Shown: positions 36,240-45,316, counted from the first letter of the stretch. The stretch: DNA of 64,000 bases from Nitrospira sp. (GCA_029194675.1 JARFXP010000005.1:1-64000); one strand, 5' to 3'. Translations and numbers: made by a program. Notes: generated by a model from the letters alone, not told the origin.

Positions 36240-38228
36240 TCACATCACATCGACAATCCGGCGGCCGGACAGGATGTCGAGCGTCTCGACGAGTCGCCGC
36301 TTGCGCTCGTGAACCCGCCGGAGGGCGGTGAGGTAGCCTTGCCAGTCCTGCTCTTTCCCCTGTTGCTTCAGGACGCGGCCCACTTTGCGCAAATAGTCGG
36401 CAGCCGCTTCATAAGCTTTCGGTTTCGTGAGGGCGATCTGCTCTTCAGCGAGTTGTTTCCAGATGACGACGGCCCGTTCAGGATACCTGGCCACCACCGC
36501 CTCGGCAATACGGTCCTCCGTAAACCATCCTGCGTCCCAGCCTCGCGCCCGCGGCTTGCGCCGGTCATACCAGCGAAGCACCTCGTCAGGCCGTTTCTCG
36601 TCGATCGCGATATCGATGAGCACATCGGTCATGGGTGGCTGGAGCGGAAGACGCCCGGTCGTCATCTTGAGTTCACTCTCCGACAACGGCCAGAGCGGAG
36701 TTGACGGTTGGGGACGTGTCCCGGTTTCCAGATACTGTAAGGCGGAGGCCCGAACTTTCTGCCCAACTCCGGCTTGCTGCGCTGCCTTCTCCAACGCTTG
36801 AAAGGTCTTCACACTCGGCTCCAAGAAGAATTCATCGGCCCGCAACGTTGCTGCGGAATGCCACTTCTGCTGTCGCTCCCGCATCTCGCGAAAGGATGTC
36901 CGCAATTCGACGGCAATGCCGGGCCATTGCTTCTCGGTCGCAACAATCCCCTTGCGGATCCATTCTTCTGCTTCTTCCCACTGCTCGGCTTTTTTGAGGT
37001 GCTCTACGAGACGGAGGTAACTGCCTGTCTTCTTGGCTTCTTCCCGGCATAGCGGGATGATCTCTTCACGCCGGCCGGCTCGTTCCAGCGCCAGGATCAA
37101 CCAGTTACTCAGGCGATCGCGCCGAAAATTTTCTGAGAATCTGTCCTGAGTGTTGTTCCGCCGTTCCTGCGCGAGACGCTGGGCAAGCTGCTCGACAAGC
37201 CCGTTCCACGCCTCCACCGGATGGCTCCGGTCCCAGAAGGCCTTGGCGCCACGACAGAGTTCATACTCGTCCGCTAGGTCAGCCTCCACCGCCCACCGCA
37301 TCTGTTCGGCGGGAACACGGGACGACTGAGGCAAGGCCCGGAAGACGATATCCAAACAGGAGGCGATTTCCTCTGCCGTCTCCCCTTCATCGTCGCTCAT
37401 CTCCACTTGCCTCGTGCCGGCTTCCAGCAGTTGCACTCCCACTTCCATAACCGCGTCCGCATGCCTTTGTGCCAGCAGCGCTTCCAGGCGATCCCGTACC
37501 CGTGAGTAGTCTGGGATTGAGCCCTCGCCACTCCAGTGGTGGCGCCAGCCCGGTTCTGCGCTGAGCGCGGCAATCTCAGCCCGCAGGGCGTTGACCAGCT
37601 TCGGCACGGTGCCCGCCGACAAATTATGCCGATCCTGCAAGAACTGCCGGACATCCGGATAACGCTGAACTAATTCCTTCAGGAGCGCGAGAAGCTGCGG
37701 TTGTGTCTGCTGTTCAAGAAAAGACAGCCATGCGCCGGTGGCGGTCTTTCCAACTTTTTGCGTTGGCTGCTCCGAAACATGCATGAGCTCTTCGTCAGTT
37801 GCACCTTCCTCATCCTCCTCGTCCCATTCCCCCGCATCTCCATCTTGTTCCAACAACTGAAGTCGTCGGTCCTGCTCGGCCACGGTCGGGACCGTGCGAT
37901 TGCGCTTCACCTGCTCCAGATATTCGAGCACCACGGCAACCGCATGTTTGCAGATGCCTTCGTATGGGCAGGTACAGGCAGCAACCAGTTCGTCATCTTC
38001 CGTCTCAATCCTAGTGGCGTATCGCTGCGAGCCCAACACCCACGCGACCAGGCCTCCGCTTGAAGTTCGGGCGAGGTCCTGAACCAGGCGGTCGCGCTGG
38101 TAGCGCCGGCCTCGCGATACGATGACTGCCCCAGCCCAGCCCTGGAGCTCATCCCACGTGAGAGCCTTGAACGGATCAGCCTGTGAATGCTTGCCCTGGC
38201 TCCCGTTCCGTGAGTTGTGTTTTCCCAT
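36240..38228 (-). CDS. SWIM zinc-finger protein
   Basis: 662 residues. The SWIM motif CxCx(n)CxH is seen in ACTCPYEGICKHAVAVVLEYL at about residues 85-105 (Cys-x-Cys...Cys-x-His). An acidic linker (GEWDEEDEEGATDEE) follows. The remaining 500 residues are helical repeat-like, with motifs such as EQWEEAEEWIRKGI and YLRLVEHLKKAEQWEEAEEW, resembling tetratricopeptide-type repeats. SWIM domains bind DNA or protein; partners are often SNF2 helicases, but none is adjacent here. The first residues (MGKHNSRNGSQGKHSQADPF) are basic and polar. Confidence 0.85.
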   Translation of the reverse strand: MGKHNSRNGSQGKHSQADPFKALTWDELQGWAGAVIVSRGRRYQRDRLVQDLARTSSGGLVAWVLGSQRYATRIETEDDELVAACTCPYEGICKHAVAVVLEYLEQVKRNRTVPTVAEQDRRLQLLEQDGDAGEWDEEDEEGATDEELMHVSEQPTQKVGKTATGAWLSFLEQQTQPQLLALLKELVQRYPDVRQFLQDRHNLSAGTVPKLVNALRAEIAALSAEPGWRHHWSGEGSIPDYSRVRDRLEALLAQRHADAVMEVGVQLLEAGTRQVEMSDDEGETAEEIASCLDIVFRALPQSSRVPAEQMRWAVEADLADEYELCRGAKAFWDRSHPVEAWNGLVEQLAQRLAQERRNNTQDRFSENFRRDRLSNWLILALERAGRREEIIPLCREEAKKTGSYLRLVEHLKKAEQWEEAEEWIRKGIVATEKQWPGIAVELRTSFREMRERQQKWHSAATLRADEFFLEPSVKTFQALEKAAQQAGVGQKVRASALQYLETGTRPQPSTPLWPLSESELKMTTGRLPLQPPMTDVLIDIAIDEKRPDEVLRWYDRRKPRARGWDAGWFTEDRIAEAVVARYPERAVVIWKQLAEEQIALTKPKAYEAAADYLRKVGRVLKQQGKEQDWQGYLTALRRVHERKRRLVETLDILSGRRIVDVM

Positions 38229-38343
38229 TGCTGCCGATGGTACTCACATCAGCCTCATATTCCAAGCTGGTTTTCGGAGTGAACGGAAGAGATGCATCAC
38301 TTGCGGAATCCGGGTTGAGAGAATGGGCTGGAGGAAAGACTCT

Positions 38344-39630
38344 CTACACAACCGAAAGGTGCTCTCCCATGACGCGTCGCCGGAACCACAGGCTGGACAT
38401 TGCAAGGGCGAGCAGGACGGTACCGATGCCGATCAGACTCACGGACTCGCTGGATACTTCGATGAGCCACCCGAAGAAGGTCATGCCGGCCATTGATGTC
38501 GCCGTGGCAATAGCCGTGTAGAGCGCCATGACCCGGCCCACCATGTGGGCGGGCGAGATTTCTTGGATAATCCCCCAGGCGATCGGTGTCCAGGTCCCCA
38601 GCCCCATGCCGATCAACAGGACGAGCAGGGTTGCCAGCATGATGTTCGAAGTCCAGACCAGCCCGCACAAAGCCAACCCGCCGACAGCGCTCGACCACGC
38701 GATAACCGATACCCGACGCCGAAGCTCCCATTCGGAGAGTCGCACGAGACAGAGCGATACGAGAAGTAGGCCCACGCCGAGCCACGACCAGAGGTATCCC
38801 ACCTCTACCGGGCCGAGTGAGAGGAGCCTTTTTCCGAACACAGGAAACAGCGTGGTAAAGGCTCCGCTGCCGAACGTATAGAGCGAGGCCAACATGATCA
38901 ACATCAGAATTGTGCGCCGAGATATCAACGTATAGCGAATCCCGTCGAACAGATCCTCGATCGCCGTTGTCCGGCGGCTCTCCTGCGGAGACGTCGTCAG
39001 TCCAGCCGATAGACGGAGGGGGAACAAGAAGACCGCGGAGGCCAGGTAGGTCACAGCATTGATACAGAGCACGTCCTGGGAACCGGAAAAGGCAATCCCT
39101 AGTCCGCTGATGACCGGGCCGATGATGATACCGAGGCTCGTTGTGCCTTGGAGAAGGGCATTGGCGGCGGTCAACCGTTCCTTTTCCACCATGAGCGGCA
39201 CCGACGAGGACAGCGTCGGGACGAACATAGCGGTCGCAATCCCGTAGAGAAACGTCAGAACGTAGAGGGCTTCTATTGTAAACGATTCTACGGATACCCA
39301 GCAGGGGATCAGGCCGATCAATAGCGCACGGGTCAGGTCGCTGCAGATCAGGATGGCCTTCTTGGTTAATCGATCGACCACCACGCCGATCACGGGCCCG
39401 AGGACAATCGGGGGCAATGTTTGCAGAAGACCGATGACCGTAGTCTTCAGCGCCGAACCGGTGATGGAATAGACAAACCACAAGAGAGCGAGCTTGCTGA
39501 CACCGTCCGCCACCTGCGACAGCACCTGGCTCCACCACACCAGGCTGAAATCGCGCGTGAGGAGCCATTGTCTGCGACGGAGGATCGGATATTCCGCCAA
39601 ACGAGACATCTCCGCTTTCTCCTGATCCAT
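38344..39630 (-). CDS. MFS exporter (MefA/enterobactin-exporter-like MFS_3 group)
   Basis: 428 residues with 12 helices. The opening RDFSLVWWSQVLSQVADGVS and the KERLTAANALLQGTTSLGI block are typical of the macrolide-efflux/EntS-like MFS group, as is GPVIGVVVDRLTKKAILICS. The substrate is unknown. Another member of the same group lies in ruins directly upstream (39779-40388). A longer in-frame start is absent; the ATG at 39630 has a weak GAGG-type ribosome site. Confidence 0.88.
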   Translation of the reverse strand: MDQEKAEMSRLAEYPILRRRQWLLTRDFSLVWWSQVLSQVADGVSKLALLWFVYSITGSALKTTVIGLLQTLPPIVLGPVIGVVVDRLTKKAILICSDLTRALLIGLIPCWVSVESFTIEALYVLTFLYGIATAMFVPTLSSSVPLMVEKERLTAANALLQGTTSLGIIIGPVISGLGIAFSGSQDVLCINAVTYLASAVFLFPLRLSAGLTTSPQESRRTTAIEDLFDGIRYTLISRRTILMLIMLASLYTFGSGAFTTLFPVFGKRLLSLGPVEVGYLWSWLGVGLLLVSLCLVRLSEWELRRRVSVIAWSSAVGGLALCGLVWTSNIMLATLLVLLIGMGLGTWTPIAWGIIQEISPAHMVGRVMALYTAIATATSMAGMTFFGWLIEVSSESVSLIGIGTVLLALAMSSLWFRRRVMGEHLSVV

Positions 39631-39778
39631 CGTGGAGGACCGGCCTGACAGTATGCGTATCTCGGGTTATCTCCCGCATACGTGACCTCAGCTTACTAGG
39701 GTATATCGGAACGGGGCCGACAAGAAAGGCAGAAGGACGGATGGAACGATTGGGGCACCGGGCAACCAGACGCGAGAG

Positions 39779-40388
39779 CTAGGCTGCAACCCGTTGAGCC
39801 ATAACCGCTTGACGCATGAACCGGATCGCGACGGCTGCCGTCAGCAACAGAACCAGACCAAGTCCGATAAGGCTTTGCGCCGGCCCGACCTGGAGAAACT
39901 CTTTCGCATACATCGGCAGAATGAAAACAAAGGCGCTCGCACCCAGGTTGTACAATGCCGAGATTATGACCAGAAGAAAAACCGTCGATTGCGTGCCGAA
40001 GACAAATCGAAATCCTACTTTTAGGTCGTCGAGCACGGAGGAGGAAAGGTTGCCGGCCTCTTCAGCTGTCTTGAGGGTTTCATGGAACCGCATCGGAATG
40101 AGACAGAGGGCTGAAACGAAGAACGTCGCAGAATTCACATACAAGCCATTCTCCGCGCCCATCATCGCGATGAGCACGCAGCTGATTGCAGGCCCCAGCA
40201 ATAACCCAATGTTATTCATGCCTTGGATCAAGGCATTCGCCGTCACCAGTTCAGACGGACGAACCAAGCGCCGGACGGTCGACACCAAGGCCGGCCCAAA
40301 GATGGTCGAGGATGGTCGAAACGATCGACGTCAAGAAGATCAAGACATAGAGGCTTTCAAGGGAGAGAAGGAGGTCGTTGTTTTTTGA
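39779..40388 (-). pseudogene. Broken MFS exporter gene, related to its downstream neighbour
   Basis: The remnant starts in mid-protein at about 40388 (LESLYVLIFLTSIVSTI). The frame is then lost because GATGGTCGAR is tandemly duplicated (40301-40310 and 40311-40320). After that it continues as FGPALVSTVRRLVRPSELVT through NALIQGMNNIGLLLGPAISC. The match to the 38344 protein ends near LQVGPAQ, then jumps to the last helix (SLIGLGLVLLLTAAVAIRFM), implying an internal deletion. Missing N-terminus, frameshift and deletion together show real decay rather than a single sequencing error. Confidence 0.85.
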
Positions 40389-40463
40389 TCAATGTCGATG
40401 CAAGACATCCGTCGCTTGTGGTTGGAAAATGAACAGATTCTTCTCCTTCATGCATGCCTGACT

Positions 40464-40600
40464 TAGCAGGCTGCGGAAAAACCATCCGTTTATCCTTCGA
40501 GAGCCTCAGGACGAACGGGGCGGTCATTAATTTCACTGAGGTTTTCCGTTCGTGCTGAGCCCATCGAAGCACACAAATCGAGTTTTTCCGCAGCCTGTTA
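40464..40600. repeat. 137-bp MITE-like element with 19-bp inverted ends
   Basis: TAGCAGGCTGCGGAAAAAC (40464-40482) is inverted at 40582-40600 with one mismatch. Inside, a second pair of imperfect inverted arms is seen (TTCGAGAGCCTCAGGACGAACG and CGTTCGTGCTGAGCCCATCGAA read in part). The whole could fold as a long cruciform. There is no coding capacity. It sits 43 bp from the insertion sequence and beside the MFS pseudogene. Confidence 0.7.
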
Positions 40601-40642
40601 GGCGCGACACAAAGCCCTCCCACGCTGACCCTAAGAAAAGCT

Positions 40643-42188
40643 TAATGGCGGTGACCTGTCAAGCCCAAATAGAAATGTCCGCTTTCTCCCAAAGTAGAAA
40701 TGTCCGGTTTATGTTCCGGCCGCCGCCGGGTGGTGTCCTCGTTCCTGCCGCCATCGCTTGCGCCATGGATGATCCGCCGGCGGTTTGATCGGGCGCTGCG
40801 ATCGGGACACCGCCGTGACCGCTGCCGCCGACACAGGTCGCGCCGCGATCGCGTGAAAGGCGAGCGCCCGTCCGTGGTGCGTGAGCCGCATCGTCCCATC
40901 CACATGTTCTTCGACCACCACACGAGTGGCGCGGAGATTGTCGTGAACCTGATAGAGCCGCCCTTCATGAGCAATGGTGAAGTCCTTCCGCAGACACCGG
41001 GATGTCTTGATACACAGGCTTCGCTCCAGCACCTGGGCCGTCGGCTTCGGCCGATGCAGATTGACTGCGTGCGCCGGCCGCACCGCGAACCGGCGGTTGT
41101 AGACCGGCAGATAGCCCTCCAGGAATCGGTTCGCCGCCTCGAAGGTCCCAATCCGTGCGAGGCGCAACTCCTTGACCAGTCGATCCTGGAACGTCTTAAA
41201 CAGCCGCTCCACCCGCCCCTTGGCCTGTGGGGAGTGCGCCGCGATCAGCTCAACCCCCAGCTCATCCAGTGCCCGTCCGAACTGACTCTGGGGTGCCTCC
41301 CCGGCCAGCTGCTCCGCCACCGTGGGCTCAGCTGGCGACTGGTAGGTCGTATGCTTGTCCGCATAGATGGCCAGCGGAATCCCCTGGTGCCGAATGTAGC
41401 GCTGGAAGCTGTCCATCGCCGGGATCGTGCCCTCGTACTCATAGAACCGAGCAAAGACGCGACTGCTCGCATCGTCGATGTAGGCCATCAGGACACCCCA
41501 CGGGCCGCGCCCCTCCAACCAATCATGATGGGACCCATCCAGTTGCACCAGTTCCCCGACATGCGCCTTGCGCGCACGCCACGCGCGATGCGGTCGCTTC
41601 CGGCGTGCGAAATGATCAATCCCCCGCTCCCGCAACCAGCGCCGCAGAGTCTCGTCGCTGACCTCGAGTCGGTGCCGCTCCGTCAACTTCTCCGCCGCCA
41701 ACGTCGGCCCAAAGTCTCCATAGCGTGTCTCATACAGCCGCAGCATCTTCGCCTTGACCGGCTCCGCGATGCGCCGATTCGACGGCTTCCCCCGTCCCCG
41801 ATGGACACGTCCCTGGTCGCCCTCCTCCTTTACCCGCCCAAGAAGGCGCCGGATCTGACGCTCCGTCAGCCGCAACATGGTGCCCGCCTCCTGTTGTGTG
41901 ATCCGCTTGTCCCGCACCTGGCGAATCACATGGATCCGCCGCAACTCCTTGGCACTCATCATCACCCTGTCCTCTCCCACCATCCCGTCCTCCTTTGAAG
42001 AACGGGCAGTCTATCAACGAAGAGGACATTTCTACTTTGGTGAAACCGGACATTATCATTTTGGGATTACACTTACTCAGTAGTCAGCAATTAAGACAAC
42101 ACCGATGCCAATGAAACCCGCATGGAATAAAGGTAATAAGAATCTTGTGTGGTCAAAATATCCGTCTTCTGAGTAATGGCGGTGACCT
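40643..42188 (-). mobile_element. ISNCY (IS1202-like) insertion sequence with flanking 15-bp repeat
   Basis: One transposase gene lies between long imperfect terminal repeats. The left end carries AAGTAGAAATGTCC within 40660-40712; the right end carries its inverse (GGACATTTCTACTTTGG, about 42023-42039) and TTTTGGGATTA near 42058-42068. Each end has two copies of an ATGTCC-type box, so the outer and inner boxes both match. TAATGGCGGTGACCT occurs at 40643-40657, directly before the left end, and again at 42174-42188. The second copy lies about 105 bp beyond the visible right terminal repeat. Confidence 0.8.
40709..41983 (-). CDS. ISNCY-type transposase (IS1202-like, DDE)
   Basis: 424 residues. 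An N-terminal helix-turn-helix (QQEAGTMLRLTERQIRRLLG, about residues 30-49) binds the IS ends. The RNase H-fold catalytic core has VQLDGSHHDWLEGRG with the first Asp (about residue 150), YADKHTTYQ with the second (about 235) and AHSPQAKGRVERLFKTFQDR with the Glu (about 290). A C-terminal region (YNRRFAVRPAHAVNLHRP) is as in ISNCY/integrase-like enzymes. The frame is intact, so the element may be active. Confidence 0.92.
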   Translation of the reverse strand: MVGEDRVMMSAKELRRIHVIRQVRDKRITQQEAGTMLRLTERQIRRLLGRVKEEGDQGRVHRGRGKPSNRRIAEPVKAKMLRLYETRYGDFGPTLAAEKLTERHRLEVSDETLRRWLRERGIDHFARRKRPHRAWRARKAHVGELVQLDGSHHDWLEGRGPWGVLMAYIDDASSRVFARFYEYEGTIPAMDSFQRYIRHQGIPLAIYADKHTTYQSPAEPTVAEQLAGEAPQSQFGRALDELGVELIAAHSPQAKGRVERLFKTFQDRLVKELRLARIGTFEAANRFLEGYLPVYNRRFAVRPAHAVNLHRPKPTAQVLERSLCIKTSRCLRKDFTIAHEGRLYQVHDNLRATRVVVEEHVDGTMRLTHHGRALAFHAIAARPVSAAAVTAVSRSQRPIKPPADHPWRKRWRQERGHHPAAAGT

Positions 42189-42274
42189 TGACTCTTCCTC
42201 TGGATCGGTGGCAGTCTGTGCGCCCGATGACCGTCCACCCTCAACGGACCACCAGGAGTCCTGAAAGAGACCTG

Positions 42275-42877
42275 ATGTTGCGACAGCCCACATATTTCGG
42301 TCGAGCACTCTGCCTCACCGCGATAGCCGTTCTGGTAGGCTGTAGCACACCGTCGCTCGACATGGCCGGGGGACCCATCGTACCGGCTGGGCCGGACGGG
42401 GGAATCGTGATCGGATCCGTTCTTGTGCAAGCGGAGCAGGACGCACCCGACTCCTGGTTCAACCGGCTTTTCGGTCGTAAAGCGGCTGGGTTCACCTATC
42501 AATTTGAGATTCTGAGAGTGCAGGCCACCGATCCGAAAGGCAGGCATCCTTACCTGGCCCGGTATCAATTAGATGCAAAACCGGGAGAGGAGCGGGTCTT
42601 CGTCGCGCGCCTGCCGGTTGGCACCTATCTATTCAAAACGTTTCACCATGAAGGGTTGTCGGCTATGGGGGGCGACGTGGGTGTGAACTTTTCGGTTGCG
42701 CCTGAGACCACCGCGTATATCGGGCGCCTAGTTCTGGAGCTCCCCGGACGCGTAGCCATAGGGACGTCGTACACCTACCAGGTGCAGGACGCACGCGCGA
42801 CGACATTGGCTGTCGTCCAGAACCAGTACCCTCACCTGGGACAGCAGGTGGTGAATGCGCCGATGCAGACCAGGTAA
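42275..42877 (+). CDS. Putative outer-membrane lipoprotein
   Basis: 200 residues from the ATG at 42275. A signal peptide and lipobox (ALCLTAIAVLVGCSTP) predict lipidation at Cys18. The rest is beta-rich with no recognised catalytic motif: a GIVIGSVLVQAEQDAPDSWF block, then ARLPVGTYLFKTFHHEGLS and GRLVLELPGRVAIGTSYTYQ, which looks like a carboxypeptidase-regulatory or transthyretin-like sandwich. Function unknown. It follows the insertion sequence and precedes two Slp lipoprotein genes on the same strand, so the group may share an envelope role. Longer starts at 42176 and 42227 are in frame but would bury the signal. Confidence 0.75.
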   Translation: MLRQPTYFGRALCLTAIAVLVGCSTPSLDMAGGPIVPAGPDGGIVIGSVLVQAEQDAPDSWFNRLFGRKAAGFTYQFEILRVQATDPKGRHPYLARYQLDAKPGEERVFVARLPVGTYLFKTFHHEGLSAMGGDVGVNFSVAPETTAYIGRLVLELPGRVAIGTSYTYQVQDARATTLAVVQNQYPHLGQQVVNAPMQTR

Positions 42878-43100
42878 GGGACGGCCCTTCTCAAGGGTGG
42901 TATCCCTCGGGGTGCGGAATTCTGGAGTAGGTCGTCCATCTTAATCATGTGCGAATCGTGACTGTGGGACCTGTCCGAGTCATTGCTTCCCGCGGGCTGA
43001 AAGCATGAGCGAAACAGCAGACAGCGTGCCTGAATATGGAGATGATCGAAGCATCCCGGTCTCCGTGGTGTTTCGTGCGGTCAACCAAGGATGACAAGCT

Positions 43101-43667
43101 ATGACTACTTGCGGCCGACTCAGACGGGGGTCTTTCTGTTTCCTTCTAGCCGTCAGCCTCACGCTGGCGGCGGCAGGATGTTCCAAGGTTCCGCGCCAGT
43201 ACGTATGGATGTCTGAACGTGGCGCAACGCTCACGGATCTTGTGGCCGATCCGGAGAAGTACGACGGGAAGGTGATGCTACTGGGTGGGACCATCATCGA
43301 AGAAGAAGCGAGCGAACAGTACCTCTGGCTGCGCCTGAGGAATCGGCCGCTGGACCAGGATTACACACCTCATCTTCCCGCCGATCTGAGCGGCCTCGAA
43401 GCTGGATGCTACTGGGTGATGGTGGAGAAGAACAAGCTGCCTCAGACCTATCGCGGGTGGGGGCGGATGACAGTGGCCGGACGAGTGACTGGGACCACGA
43501 GATTCCAGACCGAGCCGGTGCTGGCGCTGCTGTACGTGCGAGGGTGGGGGGTGGACGGCAAACATGCCGGGATCTGGGAGCACGTCGATCCCAATTATAG
43601 GCCTGCGGCTCCCGGAGGCATCAGTGAGTTCCCGAATGCGCCCGGCGTTTCCCCAAGGCCTCGGTAG
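43101..43667 (+). CDS. slp: Slp-family outer membrane lipoprotein, copy 1
   Basis: 188 residues. A signal peptide ends in the lipobox LTLAAAGCSK. Slp-family features follow: the GATLTDLVADPEKYDGKVML block, then GGTIIEEEASEQYLWLRLRN, and a conserved YWVMVEKNKLPQTYRGWGRM turn. Slp proteins are starvation- and acid-induced outer-membrane lipoproteins of unclear role. The second copy at 43921 is about 85 percent identical by eye. Two Cys residues remain besides the lipidated one. Confidence 0.88.
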   Translation: MTTCGRLRRGSFCFLLAVSLTLAAAGCSKVPRQYVWMSERGATLTDLVADPEKYDGKVMLLGGTIIEEEASEQYLWLRLRNRPLDQDYTPHLPADLSGLEAGCYWVMVEKNKLPQTYRGWGRMTVAGRVTGTTRFQTEPVLALLYVRGWGVDGKHAGIWEHVDPNYRPAAPGGISEFPNAPGVSPRPR

Positions 43668-43920
43668 GTACCAGCGATAAGCGAATGCGACCCGATACCC
43701 GCTTTCCGATGTGCCTACGTGGTATCCCTCGGGGGCGGGATTCTGGCGTACGTCACATAATCTTAATAATGCGCGAATAGCGCCTGTAGGACTGTCCGGG
43801 TCATTGCTTCCCGCGCGCGGGAAGCAAGAGCGAACGAGCAGACGGCGTACCAACAGTAACCATGACCGACGCATCCCCGTCTCCGTGGTGTTTCGTGCGA
43901 TCAACCAAGGACGACAAGCG

Positions 43921-44490
43921 ATGACTATTTGCGGCCGACTCCAGCGAGGGTCTTTCTGTTTCCTTCTAGCTGCGAGCCTCACGCTGGCGGCAGCAGGGTG
44001 TTCCAAAGTTCCGCGCCACTACGTATGGATGTCTGAACGTGGCGCGACGCTCACGGATCTTCTGGTCGATCCGGAGAGGTACGACGGGAAGGTGATGCTA
44101 CTGGGTGGGACCCTGATCGAAGAAGAAGCGAACGAACAGTACCTCTGGCTGCGCCTGAGAAATCGGCCATTGGACCAGGATTACGCGCCCCAACTTCCCT
44201 CAGATCGGAGCAGCCTCGAAGCTGGATGCTATTGGGTGATGGTGGAGAAGAATAAACTCCCTCAGACCTATCGCGAGTGGGGACGGATGACAGTGGCCGG
44301 GCGAGTGACCGGAGCCACGAGATTCCAGGCCGAGCCGGTGCTGGCGCTGCTGTACGTGCGAGGGTGGGGGGTGGAGGGGAAACATGCCGGGGTCTGGGAA
44401 CACGTCAATCCCAATTATGCACCCGCGCCTCCCGGAGGCATCGGTAAGTACCCGAATGCGCCCGCCGTCTCCCCAAGGAGGTACCCGTGA
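43921..44490 (+). CDS. slp: Slp-family outer membrane lipoprotein, copy 2
   Basis: 189 residues from the ATG at 43921, chosen because it aligns with copy 1 and begins the lipoprotein signal (LTLAAAGCSK). A longer frame upstream to 43711 is not used. It has the same family blocks (GATLTDLLVDPERYDGKVML, YWVMVEKNKLPQTYREWGRM). It arose with copy 1 by tandem duplication and both frames are intact, so both are probably kept for function. Confidence 0.88.
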   Translation: MTICGRLQRGSFCFLLAASLTLAAAGCSKVPRHYVWMSERGATLTDLLVDPERYDGKVMLLGGTLIEEEANEQYLWLRLRNRPLDQDYAPQLPSDRSSLEAGCYWVMVEKNKLPQTYREWGRMTVAGRVTGATRFQAEPVLALLYVRGWGVEGKHAGVWEHVNPNYAPAPPGGIGKYPNAPAVSPRRYP

Positions 44491-44621
44491 TAAGAGAACG
44501 CGACCCGATACCTGCTTTTCGGTGCACCCACGTGGACGGAAAATTGTGCAACGTCTCCCGGACGATGCCCCTGCCCCGCTCGTCCGGAGCCTATGGAAGA
44601 GCTCGGACCATATAGCATTCC

Positions 44622-44694
44622 CAAAGCCACGATCCTGATTGAGGCCTTGAACGTTCCGACCGTCTTGTCTGCTGACCTTTTCGATCAGGCTCAA
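44622..44694 (-). pseudogene. Degraded fragment of the topA 3' end
   Basis: Reads LIEKVSRQDGRNVQGLNQDR plus GFGNA in one frame, matching the last residues of TopA (FLVEKVSKQDGRSVQCRNQD, then CGYRDAG) encoded at 45479-45556. The match is about 70 bases long. It lies about 800 bp downstream of topA, beyond the PagL-like gene, so that gene may have been inserted or rearranged between an old topA end and its duplicate. Confidence 0.65.
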
Positions 44695-44707
44695 CCATCA
44701 CTTTTCA

Positions 44708-45316
44708 TCAGAAAAGCTTGGCGGTCACTCCGGCAAACGGAAGTAAGTAATTGACCCCACCGTTGGGAGAATCGGTGCCGGCGTTGGAGATGTGGCTGAA
44801 ACGGACTCCAACGTTCAGCGCCCATCGTGTAGTCAAATCATAGATCGCGCCCCCACCTGCCCAGACTAGAAAATTGAAATCCGATCCCTGTTCGGGAATG
44901 CGGCCATCAAAATTCGTCCAGATCGGGCCACCGCCGGCTTCGAAATAGGGCTTCAGCCGGCCGAACGAAGCAAGCGTATAGACCACCTTCGGCGTGAAGC
45001 CAATACCGTACGCGCCGGTCGGTTGCGTGATCCCTAACACAGCCAACTCGGCCCCCAATGCAATCGAGCCACTCCACCACCCCGAGCCACTCGGATCAGT
45101 CAACGCAATCTGCCACGAGGGATGCACCGCAACTCCGTTTAACTTGGATGATTGCTCGTCCGTCAATCGCACCGGCAGCATTCCTCCGACTACCATCCCG
45201 ACAGTCTGATTGCCAGTCATCCTAGTGGATGGTTCTTCTGCAAAAACTGGCGACAGCCACGACAAATTTAAACAGATCAGGACCGCCACTGTGTAACTCC
45301 TAGACAGGTCTGTCAT
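44708..45316 (-). CDS. PagL-like lipid A 3-O-deacylase (acyloxyacyl hydrolase)
   Basis: 202 residues from the ATG at 45316, preceded by GAGGGTGAG. The signal peptide ends near SPVFA (residue 26). The body is an eight-stranded outer-membrane barrel. The catalytic motif is RFSHISNAGTDSPNGGVN near residue 175, where His and Ser (HxS) form the active site; the acidic third member cannot be assigned. The barrel ends with phenylalanine (AGVTAKLF) as usual for outer-membrane proteins. PagL removes a fatty acid from lipid A. A longer frame to 45385 is rejected in favour of the signal peptide. Confidence 0.8.
   Translation of the reverse strand: MTDLSRSYTVAVLICLNLSWLSPVFAEEPSTRMTGNQTVGMVVGGMLPVRLTDEQSSKLNGVAVHPSWQIALTDPSGSGWWSGSIALGAELAVLGITQPTGAYGIGFTPKVVYTLASFGRLKPYFEAGGGPIWTNFDGRIPEQGSDFNFLVWAGGGAIYDLTTRWALNVGVRFSHISNAGTDSPNGGVNYLLPFAGVTAKLF

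Larger units (their letters stand above)
42897..44490 (+). repeat. Tandem duplication of a Slp gene with its upstream region
   Basis: Unit 1 (about 42897-43667) and unit 2 (about 43719-44490) align over the intergenic part (starting GGTATCCCTCGGGG) and the whole coding region. The intergenic part has diverged more than the coding part. It is an older local duplication. Confidence 0.85.

Noticed and set aside
38297-39679. 460-codon frame on the same strand as the MFS gene
   Set aside because: Arg/Pro/His-rich out-of-frame shadow; the MFS frame has 12 helices and family motifs.
40700-41998. 432-codon forward open frame opposite the transposase
   Set aside because: No protein-like features; the transposase frame has HTH and DDE motifs.
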